Source: Glutinoglossum americanum
Lineage: Eukaryota > Ascomycota > Geoglossomycetes > Geoglossales > Geoglossaceae
DNA length: 35,771 nucleotides
NCBI GenBank assembly: GCA_020080175.1
Contig: JAGHQL010000203.1
Span: 8,885 to 44,655 of the forward strand
Direction of reading: 5' to 3'
In this document: positions 1 through 11,075 of the stretch, one piece after another
Numbering within the stretch: position 1 is the first letter of the stretch
How the letters are laid out: the number at the start of each line of letters is the position of its first letter
Translations under genes and position numbers: made by a program
The notes under the pieces: model-generated
What the model was told of the DNA's origin: nothing
Seen by the model: the letters and a program-made list of their open reading frames with translations, nothing else
The model's database searches: none

Positions 1-405
1 AAAAAAAAAATAAAAAAAAAAATTTTTTATAATGAAAAAGGTATATAAAACCCTCTATATTTTTTATTTTTATTTTTTTTTTTTGGGGGGGGGGTGGGGG
101 GGGGGGGGGGGTAGTCGACATTTATTTCCCCCTGTACCCACAAGCGACTCGTCGCCTAACTTTGTCTAGTGCCCCGGGGAGAGAAATTGAGAGGGGTTGT
201 TTGTTGTGGGGAAAAGGGCAGGGGTGTGGGTGATGGCGGATATTTGCGGTAGGGGGGGGGGGGGGTGCGATTGTTTGCCACGAACCGCGTGTGGTGGTGC
301 TGTGATCTTCCGTATATCTATCTATCTTGTTTCGGCCATGGTGCGACACCAACGACGATGGTCCAATGCTCCCTCTATACTGCGTACCTAGCCCCCTAGC
401 GTTCC
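1..405. other. Low-complexity flank and 3' region of the CorA gene
   Basis: No gene is visible here. The first 84 bases are nearly all A/T, with long A and T runs. Positions 85-111 are a G run broken by one T, and a second G run lies near 252-265. The CorA gene on the minus strand ends at 406, so its 3' UTR and poly(A) site must fall here. Short open frames on both strands have no recognisable content. The homopolymers may be partly assembly or sequencing artefact at a contig edge, which I cannot test. Confidence 0.6.
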
Positions 406-3400
406 TCACACAATCTGGTAGATTTTTTTTGCAACAAAGTAGCACAGAAATCCAAAGCAGAATAGCCCGGCCGTGACTTCAATGGGTAAACCATTATGTC
501 AGCAGTGCTCCTCTCCAGAGTAGGAATAAGAGGTACACGTAGCGAAGGATGCTTGGGGAGGCAAACGTACTCGACCAAAACCAATTCAAGCTCTCAATAT
601 CCTGACCTGGAACTAGCACGTTCATGCCCCACAGGCCAGTGATGATGTTCATTGGCAGTACGATAGTCCCTAAGACCGTGAGGCGACCGAGTACGTCGGC
701 GGTTTGTTCTTGGCGCTCACCCATGCGGATGTTGATCTGAGCGAGATAGTTCGAGTGGCTGCGGGATAGGATTCTAAGGGCAGAGGACAAAACGGTTAGC
801 ATGAGCCCCAGACGCCTCAATTGCGAGTACGTGTGCATTGCGATAACTGGAAAGAAATTCACAGGGTGGACTTACTTTTCGTAGTGACTCAAGTTACTAG
901 TCATTGTGACAATGTGGTCCTGAATATCACCCAGATACAACCCAATCTCACTCCTAGGCGCAACTTCCCATTGCTCATTGCAGCGCTTAGCAAATCCTTT
1001 GATCACATCTGCTTTGTTCCCCAGGAGTCTATACAAGCCCATGACCTTCTTCCGGCAGTCGCCAACCCGGCGAAGCATGTTACCAGATTCGCACCCTCCG
1101 GCCTCGGACTTCATTTCACTCCCCTTCACCCTGTCTCCTTTGATATGGTCGGCCGAGGAATGTAGTTGAAGGATTATATCATCAATTTCGTCGACTTCAT
1201 CCTCCACGGATTGAATCAAGGGTACAAAAACGTCGGTGATATCATCGATGATAGCATAGGAAATCCAATCACCACTTAGTATAAGGTAGTCTTTAAGCTG
1301 GCGGATGCGCCGGCGTACGTTCGCCGGGTGAGGAGTCATAGAGAAATGAAACTATTAGATAACTTCAGTAAACTTCTTTTTAGAATAAAAGGAATCGTTC
1401 CTTCGAACATACGCTGATGACACCTTCCCTAAATACCACCACGTACATATTGATAGGTTCTAGGTAATGCTCGCTATGTGTGTCCTGGTCAAACGTCCTA
1501 TAGTTAACAAAGTAATAGTTTCTAAAGAGCTCCACCTTCTCTCGAGCTTCTTGCATCATGATATCTTCGGAAGTTAGGGGATGGATAGCAAAAGCCTTTG
1601 AAAGGACTTTCATTTCTGCCTCGGTAGGCGAAAGCACGTCCAGCCAGAATGTCGGGCGTGCCCCGTAACGCTTTGGCTTCACTTGTGGTTCTCGTTTTTG
1701 TTTGGGTGGTGGTGATGGTGGTAGTGGTGGTGGCGGTGACGTATGATCGGGTGATACTGCCAGCGGCCACTCAGTCACCACAGGGAGGGTACGGGTATCA
1801 AAATTTGAATCTCCATGACCTGTAGAAAGCTGACGCTGCATTAAAGCGGTATCTTGGCGTGGTAGCTCCTCGCCTTCATTATCTGAGGAGTCATTGCTCA
1901 ATACTGGAGGATCTGGGATAAATAGCTCTTGGAAAGTCTGTCCCGGCTGTAGCAATTCAGAGATAGTTTGGCTATGGATTGTACCGGCGAACTCCTCATT
2001 GAAGTAAGTGAATCTGTATGGCGCATCCTCCTCAATTCTATGCCATCCGGCCTTGTGACTAGGACGCAGTCTTCCGCCTACGAGCACTGGTTCGCTGATC
2101 TTCTTCGCCCGTATGCCTTCACTCCGCTGCTCCTTCTCTCCCTGGCTCCAGTCCTCGAGAACTTCCAAGTCCGGCCATCGCCTGCCCCTCCCTCGTCGTC
2201 CAGGGATATGGAGAGAACCTTCCCGTGTTGGTGGTGATTCGTCGTCTGCAATTTCAGACATGCCCTCGACTGGGAAACAAACATCCTCTTCGGCCTGAAG
2301 GGCTACGGGCCGCCTACGGTCGCCTCTGCCCTCACTGGTAGGCGACGGCGGAGTGGAGCCAGCACAATAAGGATCCATACCAGCTCCTCCACTCATGTCG
2401 ATTACAGAGTCGCGCGGCCGCCTCCTCTCAGGCGATCTCGACCGAGAGAAACTCTCTGTGAGCATAACATCATCAAAACCCATTGATCGATGAGGTTCCA
2501 ACTTCGGACTGCCTGGAACTGATGGCGGGTAATTGACGTTATACTCTCCCTGTCCTCCCCAAGAACTCTGGCTTGCAAGCATCGGCTTTAGGTGTCGCCG
2601 GCTCGAAGTGGACGTGGCATTTGATGATCGCCGGCGTCTAGGACCACCGGCGGTCTCTTCATCACCCCCGAAGACTATGGAGTCTTGCCTATGACTCGCT
2701 GACAACGATATCAGTGGTGTCCTATCGTCCACAGCTGCGTCTTCATCATCATCGCTATCACCAGAAGAATCGTGGGCCCGGGAATGTCCAGAGCGTTGGG
2801 GGTGCTCTTGGCCGCCAGGTCTAAAGGAGCTTGTGAGTGACTGTCGATAAGCCGACGAAGATCCATCATGTGGGTGCATTTGTAAACTTCTAGGGGGGTA
2901 GCTGGGTCGTCGACCAAGTTGACCAAGGGTACTTGGCCGGCGAGTAGGCATGGGCTGCTGATGTCTACCATATCGGGGGCATTAGCATGCGATTGTCAAA
3001 AATACGCCCCGAATTGGGGACAAAACATCCGTGTGCGTTCGAACCTGTGATCTAAAAGCGCACTGCTTTCGATGCTTGTGGTGCTTAAATTATTCCCGAC
3101 GCTTGAAGTCTTACCCAACCTGTAGAAGCTCGATCGTGCTGCAGAGTGGCCCGGAACGACTAGGTGGCTATCACCCGGATCTTCATCCAACGAGCGGGGG
3201 TCTGCATCGGCGATAACTAGGGGTGTAGCAAACGACTGCCGTCGATTGCGTCTCTTCTTATGGCGATGCCGTCTCCTCCGATGGCCGCTCCCGGCGTCTG
3301 ACTGCTGTGACTGCTGTGACTGTTGAGGCTGGTTCGGTGCAGCCACCTGAGGGTTGCTGACAGACGAAGACGCATCGCCTGGAGCCACTGTTGAAGACAT
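406..3400 (-). CDS. CorA-family Mg2+ transporter, Mnr2/Alr1 type
   Basis: Membrane transporter moving Mg2+ across the vacuolar (Mnr2-like) or plasma (Alr1-like) membrane. Five exons, read 3400-3045, 2964-1413, 1351-876, 773-571 and 476-406, give 2658 nt (885 aa) with every junction in phase; introns are 80, 61, 102 and 94 bp. The N-terminus is basic (RRRRHRHKKRRNRRQ), followed by the motif ALLDHR...QQPM typical of fungal Mnr2 proteins, with the junction falling inside it. A long disordered Ser/Pro/Arg-rich region follows. The CorA domain starts around residue 560 (FWLDVLSPTEAEM), with a helical stalk after FHFS.TPHPANVRRR. The signature GMN is at about 844-846, between two C-terminal membrane helices (LTVLGTIVLPMNIITGLW and ITAGLFCFGFLCYFVA). 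Length fits Alr1/Mnr2 (about 860-970 aa). The family is certain; the membrane is inferred. It probably shares the 3401-4549 spacer with cofactor A. Confidence 0.95.
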
Positions 3401-4549
3401 GCTTTGGTGAGGATGTAACGTGTGGGGTCCCCTGGCGGTATTGCGATGCTCGTTAAATAATCGTTGTGGGGTTCAATTGGCGGCTTTCAGAGGCAACGAA
3501 GCAAGCGTGGGCAACTGCCGGTGCCACAGAGGTTGAAGAGGGTTAGAGATACCGTATAGGTTGCGATAGATTAGTGTTGTTAATTCAATTGTGGGTGGGG
3601 TAATGTAATCTTGACATCAAGAGTGAAAGTTCGAATCGAGGCCGCTACACAACGTCGCTGCATGTGGGTAGCCTACTGCGGCCTATGCGCGAAAACGAAA
3701 ACTTGAAGGAATATTTGTTGAGATGGATCTCTAGAATGCTACGATTTCGGTACTTGCCTGATCACTCTTCAAAGGCGTTTCTTCTGCCTATCTTATAGCT
3801 CCCCGGGTCCCTCCCGGAGCCACGATACAACAACGGTAGCATCTAAGAGCATGTCTACAATGATGGGAGAACTGCATATTTCGCCTATCGCGTGCTCACT
3901 TTCCCCATCGGCGCCGTGTTAGCACTGCTGGTGTCAACGCCACTCTCACTCTCTTGATACAATCCTCTCACTCTCTTGATACAATCCTCTCCCTCTCTTG
4001 ATTCAATCCTCTCACTCTCTTAATACAATCAACGTCTCGAATGCAACCATTAGTCATGCCTGTCCAACGGCAACCGTCCTTGCCTCTTTAGTAGCCCACC
4101 TCGAGTCTAACGCTCCCTCACATCATTCGAAATGGGCATTGCCTCTTTGGCAACCCACCTCGACTCCCCAACGCTGTCTCTCTCCTGCACCAATATTCTT
4201 GTGGTCCATGCTTAGCTTGTTGCCTCCTACCCAGCAAGACGCTTGCTCTATATTTGCGGTGCTACGATGGAAACGGCAAACCCCCCATCAGATATCCTGT
4301 AGCTAATAATTATGCCGTGTCATCTCGTCAGGAAAGACTTCAATCTTGCGATATTTGTTTCGATGTATATTATACGTCTGGTGTTTCTAAGAAGTTTCCG
4401 GTAAAAACAAGCGGGTATTTTCTCCGAAAAATGGGAAAAAAAACATTGCGGGGCAACAAAATCGGCATCCAACCCCCCACCTTTTCCAAGAATAACACCG
4501 AAAAAACATCACCACCCCACCCGAAAAAAAAAGGAAGCCAACGGCAATC
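3401..4549. promoter_or_regulatory. Divergent intergenic region between CorA (-) and cofactor A (+)
   Basis: This 1.15-kb spacer separates two divergently transcribed genes and should hold both promoters. It contains a 22-bp tandem array (3941-4028), an imperfect 59-bp duplication (about 4079-4180) and CT-rich tracts. I see no convincing coding frame. The short open frames at 3998-4577 lie over the repeat tracts and resemble nothing I know. Confidence 0.55.
3941..4028 (+). repeat. Tandem repeat, four 22-bp units
   Basis: Four consecutive units start at 3941, 3963, 3985 and 4007. Each reads roughly TCCTCTCACTCTC, then TTGATACAA. Units 2-4 differ from each other at one to three positions; the first unit has a diverged 5' end. 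The array lies in the divergent promoter between the CorA and cofactor A genes, on the pyrimidine-rich strand relative to cofactor A. Confidence 0.9.
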
Positions 4550-5067
4550 ATGGGACCTCCCTCTCCGCTCGCAATAGCAACATCCTCTGTCCTCCGTCTC
4601 GTCAAAGAAGAATCGAGCTACCACAAAGAGCTCCTCCAGCAAGAAGCGCGGATCCAGAAGCTCGAGCAGCAGGACAAGTCTGTTGAGGAGGATAATGTCG
4701 AGTATATGCTGAACCAAGAGGTTGACGACACCGCCTACCACGCCACTTCCCCTCTCCCCTTCCCTCGGGGACTGAGTTAGTGTTAATGCTAACGTGCAAC
4801 GTGCGGGCTATGCAGCGAAAAGCTCTCGAGGAGACAAGAGCCGTGTTCCCTCCCCTGAAACAGCGGATTGCAGACGCGTTGGCAAAGTTGGAGGATCAAC
4901 TTGTATGTTGGAGGATATACCGTGGCTTTTTTCTTTCTTTGTGGAGGGCGGCTCGTATGCTGATGTTGATGCAGGAGGCTGGGACAGAATCCGCGGAGGA
5001 ACTTACGAAGGCGAAGGATGCGGTTGCGGCGGCGAAACAGTGTATCAGGGAGACTGCGGCGGTGTGA
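4550..5067 (+). CDS. Tubulin-binding cofactor A (TBCA/Rbl2 homologue)
   Basis: Chaperone that captures beta-tubulin after CCT folding and feeds the tubulin heterodimer assembly pathway in the cytosol. Three exons, 4550-4720, 4816-4902 and 4975-5067, give 351 nt (116 aa), close to the usual 106-115 aa. The first intron has a textbook ATGCTAACG branch site and ATGCAG acceptor; the second starts GTATGT and has a TGCTGATG branch. The protein begins MGPPSPLAIATSSVLRLVKE and continues as an all-helical chain with ESSYHKELLQQEARI, then RKALEETRAVFPPLKQRI, which are the conserved TBCA helices. The C-terminal helix carries EELTKAKDAVAAAKQ. The ATG follows an A-rich leader. It converges with the THO7 gene downstream. 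Confidence 0.95.
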
Positions 5068-5336
5068 TGTGGTGGGGCGAGGGACGCGTTGCGTTCGGTC
5101 TTTCATGTGCTAAATATTCATGGTTTATTCCGTGGGATCTATTTGTTTGTTTGTTTTATTTACAGCCCTTCGAAAGTGAACTATATTATTATTGAACTCA
5201 GTAGCAAAAAGAGAACTATCGATGGCAGAGGGTTCTAACGCGATAGCCCAAACGCCGCCTGCTTGCCTGCTGTTACTCCTCTCCTATCGTACAAATGAGG
5301 CTTGAACATGCGGGCGTGGGCTGAAACTACAGTTAG

Positions 5337-6461
5337 TCAGTTCGTATCCATCGTTTCACCTGCTTCCAACTCATCTTCATCCTTTTCTGTCCCGGCGGTT
5401 CGCTTCCCTTCTGTTAGGAGATGGCCATCGTCCACGAGATCCATCTCCGTATCCGCTGGGAATCCATCCGGGGTTGGTCCGTCGTCTTCCTCGGCAATTT
5501 CTCCCTGCTCAATCATCTCCGTGTCATCATCGTCTAGCACACTATTCTTGTCGCTTTCCTTCGCTGGAGACGGGACTTGACTGCCTGACCGAGCTGGAGA
5601 TCTGACTATCTGGGTCGGAGGTACCTTCAGGAACCCGGGTGCTGGTCGTTCCACCCTTTCGGCCTCATGTATTGAGTGCAGCGGAGTCGCTTCGCCACCA
5701 GCGGTATCAGGCACCGGTGTCCCAACAGCGCTTTCTGTTCCTTTCTGCGTACCGACTTCCCCCTCTTCGCCCTCCTCACGCTCCTCCATCCCTTCCCTCC
5801 GTTCAACCTCCTCCTTCTCATCCCTAATCAGGCGCCGCAGCTCCATTCCTTCTTTTACGATCCTCCCAAATTGTTCTCGTCGCTCGGTCCACGTCTGCGC
5901 GTATTCACGCGACTCCCGCTCGAGCTCCGCAATCTCTGCATTGAGTTTGGCTAGATTTGCTTCCTGATCCTCTCGGGGGCGTAGGAGGCGATTGCTGGTG
6001 ATCTTCTCGGCCAGTTCATCGTATGTCTTTCGTAGTGCCAATGTTCTCTGTGCCTCCTCTAGCTGCACTCGCAACTGAGCTGTAGACTCGCGCACAGCCT
6101 GTGCTGTTTGGAGGATTTTTATCTTCTCTGCGGCATAGCGCTCTCGTTCCTGTTCATTGCTTCTGCGTAAATACTGGATTCTAGCGATGCTGCTTTCGAA
6201 ATTCGCAAAGTCCAACAAAATGTCCTCGCGCCATTTCCGATGCTCTCCAACCCTCTTTAGGTGTTCCGCTTCGTGCATAGCAACGACATCATCGGTAGCA
6301 GATACGTCTGCTGAATGGGTGAGTGGGGGAGTTGTAAGGAGTGACCCAGGTGCTAGAAGACGCTGGGTGATGCGTTTGAAGTGCTTTTCCTCATTCTTTA
6401 GAAGGCGTGACTTATGGAGAGCGTCCTCTTCAAGGTTCTCGAGTAACAATGAAGTGGCCAT
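5337..6461 (-). CDS. THO complex subunit 7 (Mft1/THOC7 family)
   Basis: Subunit of the nuclear THO complex, which couples transcription elongation to mRNP packaging and export as part of TREX. Single exon of 374 aa. I start at 6461 because the sequence around it is a good eukaryotic context (cgccATGGCC); the frame stays open a few codons upstream but has no further ATG. Residues about 9-30 hold the family N-terminal motif (LHKSRLLKNEEKHFKRIT). Long coiled coil spans about 75-230 (KWREDILLDFANFESSIARI and following heptads). The C-terminal 140 residues are acidic, Pro/Ser/Thr-rich and probably disordered, longer than in yeast Mft1. It is divergent to elongin A across a 451-bp promoter region. 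Confidence 0.9.
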   Translation of the reverse strand: MATSLLLENLEEDALHKSRLLKNEEKHFKRITQRLLAPGSLLTTPPLTHSADVSATDDVVAMHEAEHLKRVGEHRKWREDILLDFANFESSIARIQYLRRSNEQERERYAAEKIKILQTAQAVRESTAQLRVQLEEAQRTLALRKTYDELAEKITSNRLLRPREDQEANLAKLNAEIAELERESREYAQTWTERREQFGRIVKEGMELRRLIRDEKEEVERREGMEEREEGEEGEVGTQKGTESAVGTPVPDTAGGEATPLHSIHEAERVERPAPGFLKVPPTQIVRSPARSGSQVPSPAKESDKNSVLDDDDTEMIEQGEIAEEDDGPTPDGFPADTEMDLVDDGHLLTEGKRTAGTEKDEDELEAGETMDTN

Positions 6462-6912
6462 GGCGTTGGTTGATGTTCTCACAATGCGCTTGGGGAGTTT
6501 TGATCTGGCAATACTAAGCGCTTGGCCAAACGTAAGTTAGCGCCGCGGCTTAAAACAGACAAAAAGCGAACGTGTAAGCGGGGGAGATCCGCCCTTTGCT
6601 CTCTTTTGGAGCGACTATTGTTCTTTTGCCTTGCACCACGCCTATTGAAGCAATTGAGGGTACACCACCATTCACCAACCAACCTGCCCTTTATGGCGTA
6701 AATCTCCCAGCCTTCCGACTTTTTAGACATCATAAGTCGTAGGGACCTAAACCCTCTTTCTCATTAACACCTTTTGAATTTAGCATTCAGCTTCGCAGCT
6801 CCTTTCGCTCAACAATTTCTAACCAACAACGTAACGCACTCTCATACATAAAGCATACTACGCAACGACACTACAGCTCATTACCTGCAAAGATACTGCA
6901 ACTCGTTGCAAA
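6462..6912. promoter_or_regulatory. Shared promoter region, THO7 (-) / elongin A (+)
   Basis: A 451-bp divergent spacer between two nuclear mRNA-metabolism genes. The elongin A side (about 6780-6912) is CAAC/CATAC-rich and G-poor, as fungal 5' leaders often are. No TATA box is obvious on either side. Open frames here have no recognisable content. Confidence 0.5.
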
Positions 6913-7974
6913 ATGCCGCCGCGTTCTCTTTATGAGATGGCCAAGTCGATGGCATTAAAGAACATACATTGTAAGCCCACGCCGCCGCACTGCTGTAGAC
7001 AGAGTCCCGAGAGACCCCATTCTAATGAACGTTTTAGCTATCGATGATATTGGAAACATTCCTTACGAAATGATTCGCGGGATTTTGATCAAGATTGAGA
7101 GTCCGAGGCAGTTGGTATGCATGACCCGTCACTCCTGCAATGGATATCTTGGGCAAAATACGCTAACCTCCAGTTTGGTACAGAGGACTTTGGAAAGAAA
7201 CTCGCCACAGGTGCGCGGCGTGGACGGCGAAATATGGATGGAACTCATCAAGCGAGATGTTCCAGATTGGGAATCGAAGGTAGATGAACTAAGGAATCCT
7301 AGAGATTGGTACGCCGTCTATAAGGTTCGCTATACTCCTACCAGCTTATTATTGATGGTTGGCTAACCCATCCTTAGAAACTTGTCAAAGAGAACGAGGA
7401 ACGAATCGCTGCGGATGCGGAAGTTTTGAGGAAATCGCTGGCGGGAATCAAGACTGAACAAGCCAAACATAAGAGCAAGCTTGTTGAGAATCCACGGTTT
7501 CTCCCACGAGTCCCGGTGGATCCCAAATTACGGCGAGGAGCAAACTTGGACCGTAAACGTTCGATGTTGCAACGGCAGGGCTTGCCCGTTCCTACAACCC
7601 CGGCCGCAAAGAAGACAAAGAGCATTATCGAAGTCGCACGAAGAGAAGCCCAAAAACAAAGAAACGCATTCTTAACCACGCCGACACACCTTCTATCGCT
7701 GCAGGCGACCAAAGTAACATCCGTTCCGAAAACCCTTATCGGTGCATATAGTAGGCCGGCCGGAGGGAAACAAGAGCCGATGAAGGAAGACAGGTTGAAG
7801 AGGAAGGCTGATGCTATTTCTGATGACGCGGCAGAAGAAGAACCTGTCAGTCCAAAGACGAAGTTGCAGCGGGAGAAGGAGGAAAAGGCAAGGAGACGGG
7901 AGGCTGCACTTGCTCAGGGGCGGGAACGTCGGGCCCGGGAAGCTGCTGAAAGATTAGCCGCCCGTCAGTGGTGA
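6913..7974 (+). CDS. Elongin A (RNA polymerase II elongation factor SIII subunit A)
   Basis: Elongin A homologue (yeast Ela1). With elongin C it acts in the nucleus, in yeast as substrate adaptor of a Cul3 ligase that removes stalled Rpb1. Four exons, 6913-6970, 7038-7114, 7184-7324 and 7378-7974, total 873 nt (290 aa); introns are 67, 69 and 53 bp, each with CTAAT/CTAAC-like branch sites. The start MPPRSLYEMAKSMALKNI is the family N-terminus. Next comes the F-box-like elongin-C binding segment (IDDIGNIPYEMIRGILIKIE, about residues 21-40), then SPQVRG.DGEIWMELIKRDVPDWE and a WY.VY.KL motif. The C-terminal 150 residues are basic, Lys/Arg/Glu-rich helix or coil (REKEEKARRREAALAQGRER). I am confident of family and splicing. 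Confidence 0.92.
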
Positions 7975-8384
7975 TGGGGACGGGTATACATGGAATGAGA
8001 ATCCGACTTAAGTTTTACAACTCACGTGCAACGACAACGGGGCTGGGGCGCATTCCATCCGCATAGATTCCTGTTCTTTCCCTTTATTCATACTTCAGGG
8101 CGTTAGGGCGGGAGATTGGTCAGATATCCAATGTTGTGAAAAGACTGGGAAGCAGAGCCGAGCTCCTGCCACCCATATATAGACGAATGTATGATACTAT
8201 ATTTGCAATGAGAACTGACTGAGAAGTAAAGAGCAATGATTTTTTTACTGTTTACAAGTTTGATACAAGGGGCGTTCCGAAACTGCTCCCTAAGAAGGAT
8301 TGGAGTCTGCTCAAGCACATCCAAGCAATTGCGCTTTACGGCTAGTTTCAGCCTCCAAACCTTCCCCTCCTCTTCCATACATCT
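7975..8384. other. Convergent 3' spacer, elongin A / prohibitin-2
   Basis: A 410-bp spacer between two convergent genes that should contain both 3' UTRs and poly(A) sites. AT-rich stretches occur near 8200-8260. I see no coding or structured element. Confidence 0.6.
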
Positions 8385-9534
8385 CTATTTACCACTGCCT
8401 TCCGTCTTCTCGTTAACATTCAAACCCAACCCATCAGCATCCAAATACAACTTATTCTTCCCTCCTGCTTCTGCTATAATCGCTGCAATAGCTCTAGCGT
8501 TCTCAATACGCTTGAGGTCGACGTAGGACCTAGACTTCTTGATCGCATCGCCGATAAGCTCTGCAGAGCGGGCCTCACCCTGGGCGCGGACGACCATAGC
8601 TTGTTTCTCCTGTCGGGCTTTGTCGACGACGAAGGCGGCGCGTTGAGCTTCTTGTTGGGCGACTTGTTTGGCCTCAACGGCGGCGGTGAATTCAGGAGAG
8701 AAGGCGAGGTGCTAAGGGAGGAGCATTAGTGGTGTTAAGGACTCAGGGTTGGGGGATACATACGGTTAGGGAGACATCGTCAAGCATAATGTTGAATCGT
8801 GCTGCGCGCCTTACGAGGTTGTCCCTGACTAGTCTGCTGACGCTCTCACGCTGTGTGATCAACTGGCTGGCATTAAACTGTGCCACGACACTTTTCAGCA
8901 CCTCATTAACGATCGACGGCAACACCCTCTCGTCGTAGTCGGATCCTAATGTGCGGTAGATCTCTGGCAGGGCTTCAACCCGTGGTCGGGAGAGCACACG
9001 ACAAGTGATATTGACCATCTGGAGATCTTTTGTGCCGGTCAAGGAGGCAACGTTGCGGGGTTTGGCGCGGACATCGTAGACAATGGGAGTTTCAAGCCAT
9101 GGGATTTTGAAATGTGTTCCTTGATGACATGTGAGCATTGAGCCGATGATACGTAAGTAGAAGAAGTACCTTCGTTGTAGATGTCCTTCTTCACGCCGGA
9201 TACCCTCGTATACTTGATTGCACGGTGGCCGCCATCAACTGTGAGGAGGGAGGTGCGTCAGTGTCAGATCTGTCAAGATCCCGAACATGTTCTTGATTGT
9301 TTACAATTCGGGCAATCCGGACTCCCGTAAAGCTTTCCAAAGGTATGCGCACAACATACCGTTAAAAAGAGCATTAGTAAAGAACCAGCTACCTCCTACT
9401 ATCAGTAGAAGGCCAACGCCACCAGCCAAAACATTCTTCGGGTTGCCTCCCCCAAATCCGCGTCGACCTTGCTGCTGAGCGGATTGGAGGGTCTGCTGAA
9501 GTTTTGCCCAGGTCTCTCGAGGATCTCTTGCCAT
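8385..9534 (-). CDS. PHB2: Prohibitin-2
   Basis: Subunit of the ring-shaped prohibitin complex of the mitochondrial inner membrane, which scaffolds the m-AAA protease and stabilises respiratory proteins. Four exons, read 9534-9360, 9238-9170, 9119-8764 and 8711-8385, give 927 nt (308 aa), matching yeast Phb2 (310). Order: short Gln/Arg/Gly N-terminus, one membrane anchor about residues 35-55 ([20 protein letters not shown]), then the SPFH/PHB domain opening [16 protein letters not shown] and containing the hallmark [20 protein letters not shown]. The coiled coil [20 protein letters not shown] follows, ending GLGLNV plus a short polar tail. The third intron sits exactly between DDVSLT and HLAFSPEF. 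It shares a 282-bp divergent promoter with CstF-64. Confidence 0.97.
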
Positions 9535-9816
9535 TTTGAATAGAGTGCTGATTCGTGAGCACGGAATAAATAGGACGAATGATCTGAAGACTCCTCGTGG
9601 ATGCTTGATTGATGATATTTCAGTTCACGGAAAAGAAAAATGTGGAGGTGGTTCCCTAGCTCACTCCATCGCGCTTGATCAGCCAATCACCTGAGGTCAC
9701 CATTTGCAGAGCCGCTGCTTGACGGGACTTTTTGTTCTCCAACTTGCGATAACAGCATTAAAGACTCTTTAAAGCTTAACGGTAAATATCTTGTACTTTC
9801 AGTGACCGTTTCCAAG
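9535..9816. promoter_or_regulatory. Divergent promoter, prohibitin-2 (-) / CstF-64 (+)
   Basis: This 282-bp spacer separates two divergent start codons. A CCAAT pentamer lies at 9683-9687 on the plus strand (agCCAATca), a plausible Hap-complex site, which would suit the mitochondrial gene on the minus side. That role is inference from the motif alone. Confidence 0.4.
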
Positions 9817-10828
9817 ATGATGCCACCAGATAAGGCGGGTCGGATAGTCTTCGTTGGGAACATTCCATACGGTAACCTCCATTTGTAGTCACTGCCTTCT
9901 TCTCACTTCTGACTTTAACACCACAGGCCTTACAGAGGAACAGATAACAGACATATTTTCATCGGTCGGACGAGTGGTCAATTTTCGGCTAGTCTACGAC
10001 CGCGAGACCGGCCGTCCAAAGGGCTTTGGTTTCGCTGAATACGCTGATCCCGAGATCGCTGCTTCAGCCGTGCGGAACTTAAACGACTACGAAACAATGG
10101 GACGGAAGTTGAGAGTGGACTTCTCGCATGAAGGTGGCGATGAAGACGCAGCCCCTTCGGGCTACGTTCCGCAGCCTCCAATGCCGCTCAACGGAACCGG
10201 TCTGCCACCGACTCAATCTCTGGCCCAGCCTAGCACGTTACCCCCACTCCCTCCTGGTGTTGATCTCCCTCCGAACCTTAGTTGTCCTAACGCCATCTCT
10301 CGCACACTCTCTACGCTTCCTACACCGCAGCTCCTGGACATCCTTTCACAGATGAAAGGTCTTGTCATGGCGGATCCATCCAAGGCGACCGAACTCCTGA
10401 AGCAGGCGCCTCAGCTCTCTTACGCCATCTTCCAAGCCCTGCTTCTTATGGGCTTGGTTGACACAAGTGTGTTGTCTTCTGTTGTCGAGCAGGCAGTACC
10501 TCCGGCACAACCAGCCATCCCTGTACAGCCCGTGCCTCAACCCCCGCAACAGGCAGCATATCAACCATTTTTGCCCACACAACTTCCGGGACAAGTACAG
10601 GTACCCACTCCGCCTCTACACAGTCAGCCATACGCTCCGCCGCCGCCCCAGCAGCCAGTTCAGGCGCCGCCGGCACAGCAATCGCAGCAACAGGCGGGCA
10701 TGGACAAAGAAGCTCTGATACAGCAGGTTCTGAGATTGACGCCAGAGCAGATTGCAGCTCTCCCTCCGGCAGAACAGGGGCAGGTTCTTCTTTTGCAGCA
10801 GCAATTACTGGCGGGTGGTAGGTTCTAA
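9817..10828 (+). CDS. Cleavage stimulation factor 64 kDa subunit (CstF-64/Rna15 homologue)
   Basis: RNA-binding subunit of the pre-mRNA 3'-end cleavage and polyadenylation machinery, recognising U/GU-rich elements downstream of the cut site. Two exons, 9817-9871 and 9927-10828, split by a 55-bp intron inside GNIPYG, give 318 aa. The single RRM spans about residues 8-88, with RNP2 IVFVGN and RNP1 KGFGFAEY. A hinge region follows (about 145-205, LSTLPTPQLLDILSQMKGL), then a Pro/Gln-rich linker. The C-terminal three-helix domain (about 280-316, ALIQQVLRLTPEQIAALP) is the conserved Pcf11-binding CSTF_C unit. Two adjacent ATGs start the frame; either is possible. Length matches fungal Rna15 (about 300) rather than the longer animal protein. 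Confidence 0.95.
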
Positions 10829-11075
10829 ACAACCATGCCTGGTATCGATGGCGTTTAGCTCTTCTTATTTCCCCTTAGTCATGGCGCATTGAATGGGCAC
10901 TTAAAACTGTATGTACACTATGTAGATTGTTATGCAGGCTCTCGGTTAACTACAATTTAATCTATGGGGCTGTAGTTTTTTTAATTTTGTTGTGGTGTTT
11001 GCAGGAGTTTCCACTCTGCGCGGAGACGGGAGTAACGACCGCACGACTACACTTCCGAAAGGCTCGGAAGGCGAC

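Noticed and set aside
3620-3650. tRNA T-loop-like GTTCGAATC
   Set aside because: No matching D-loop box, anticodon stem or acceptor stem upstream.
3941-4028. CRISPR-like array
   Set aside because: Repeats are contiguous with no spacers, in a eukaryotic promoter.
5627-6540. Plus-strand frames opposite THO7
   Set aside because: Mirror of a long, coiled-coil coding strand; the minus-strand protein is clearly recognisable.
10446-10832. Minus-strand frame over the CstF-64 C-terminal domain
   Set aside because: Pro/Gln-rich codons keep the antisense frame open; the plus strand encodes the conserved CSTF_C domain.
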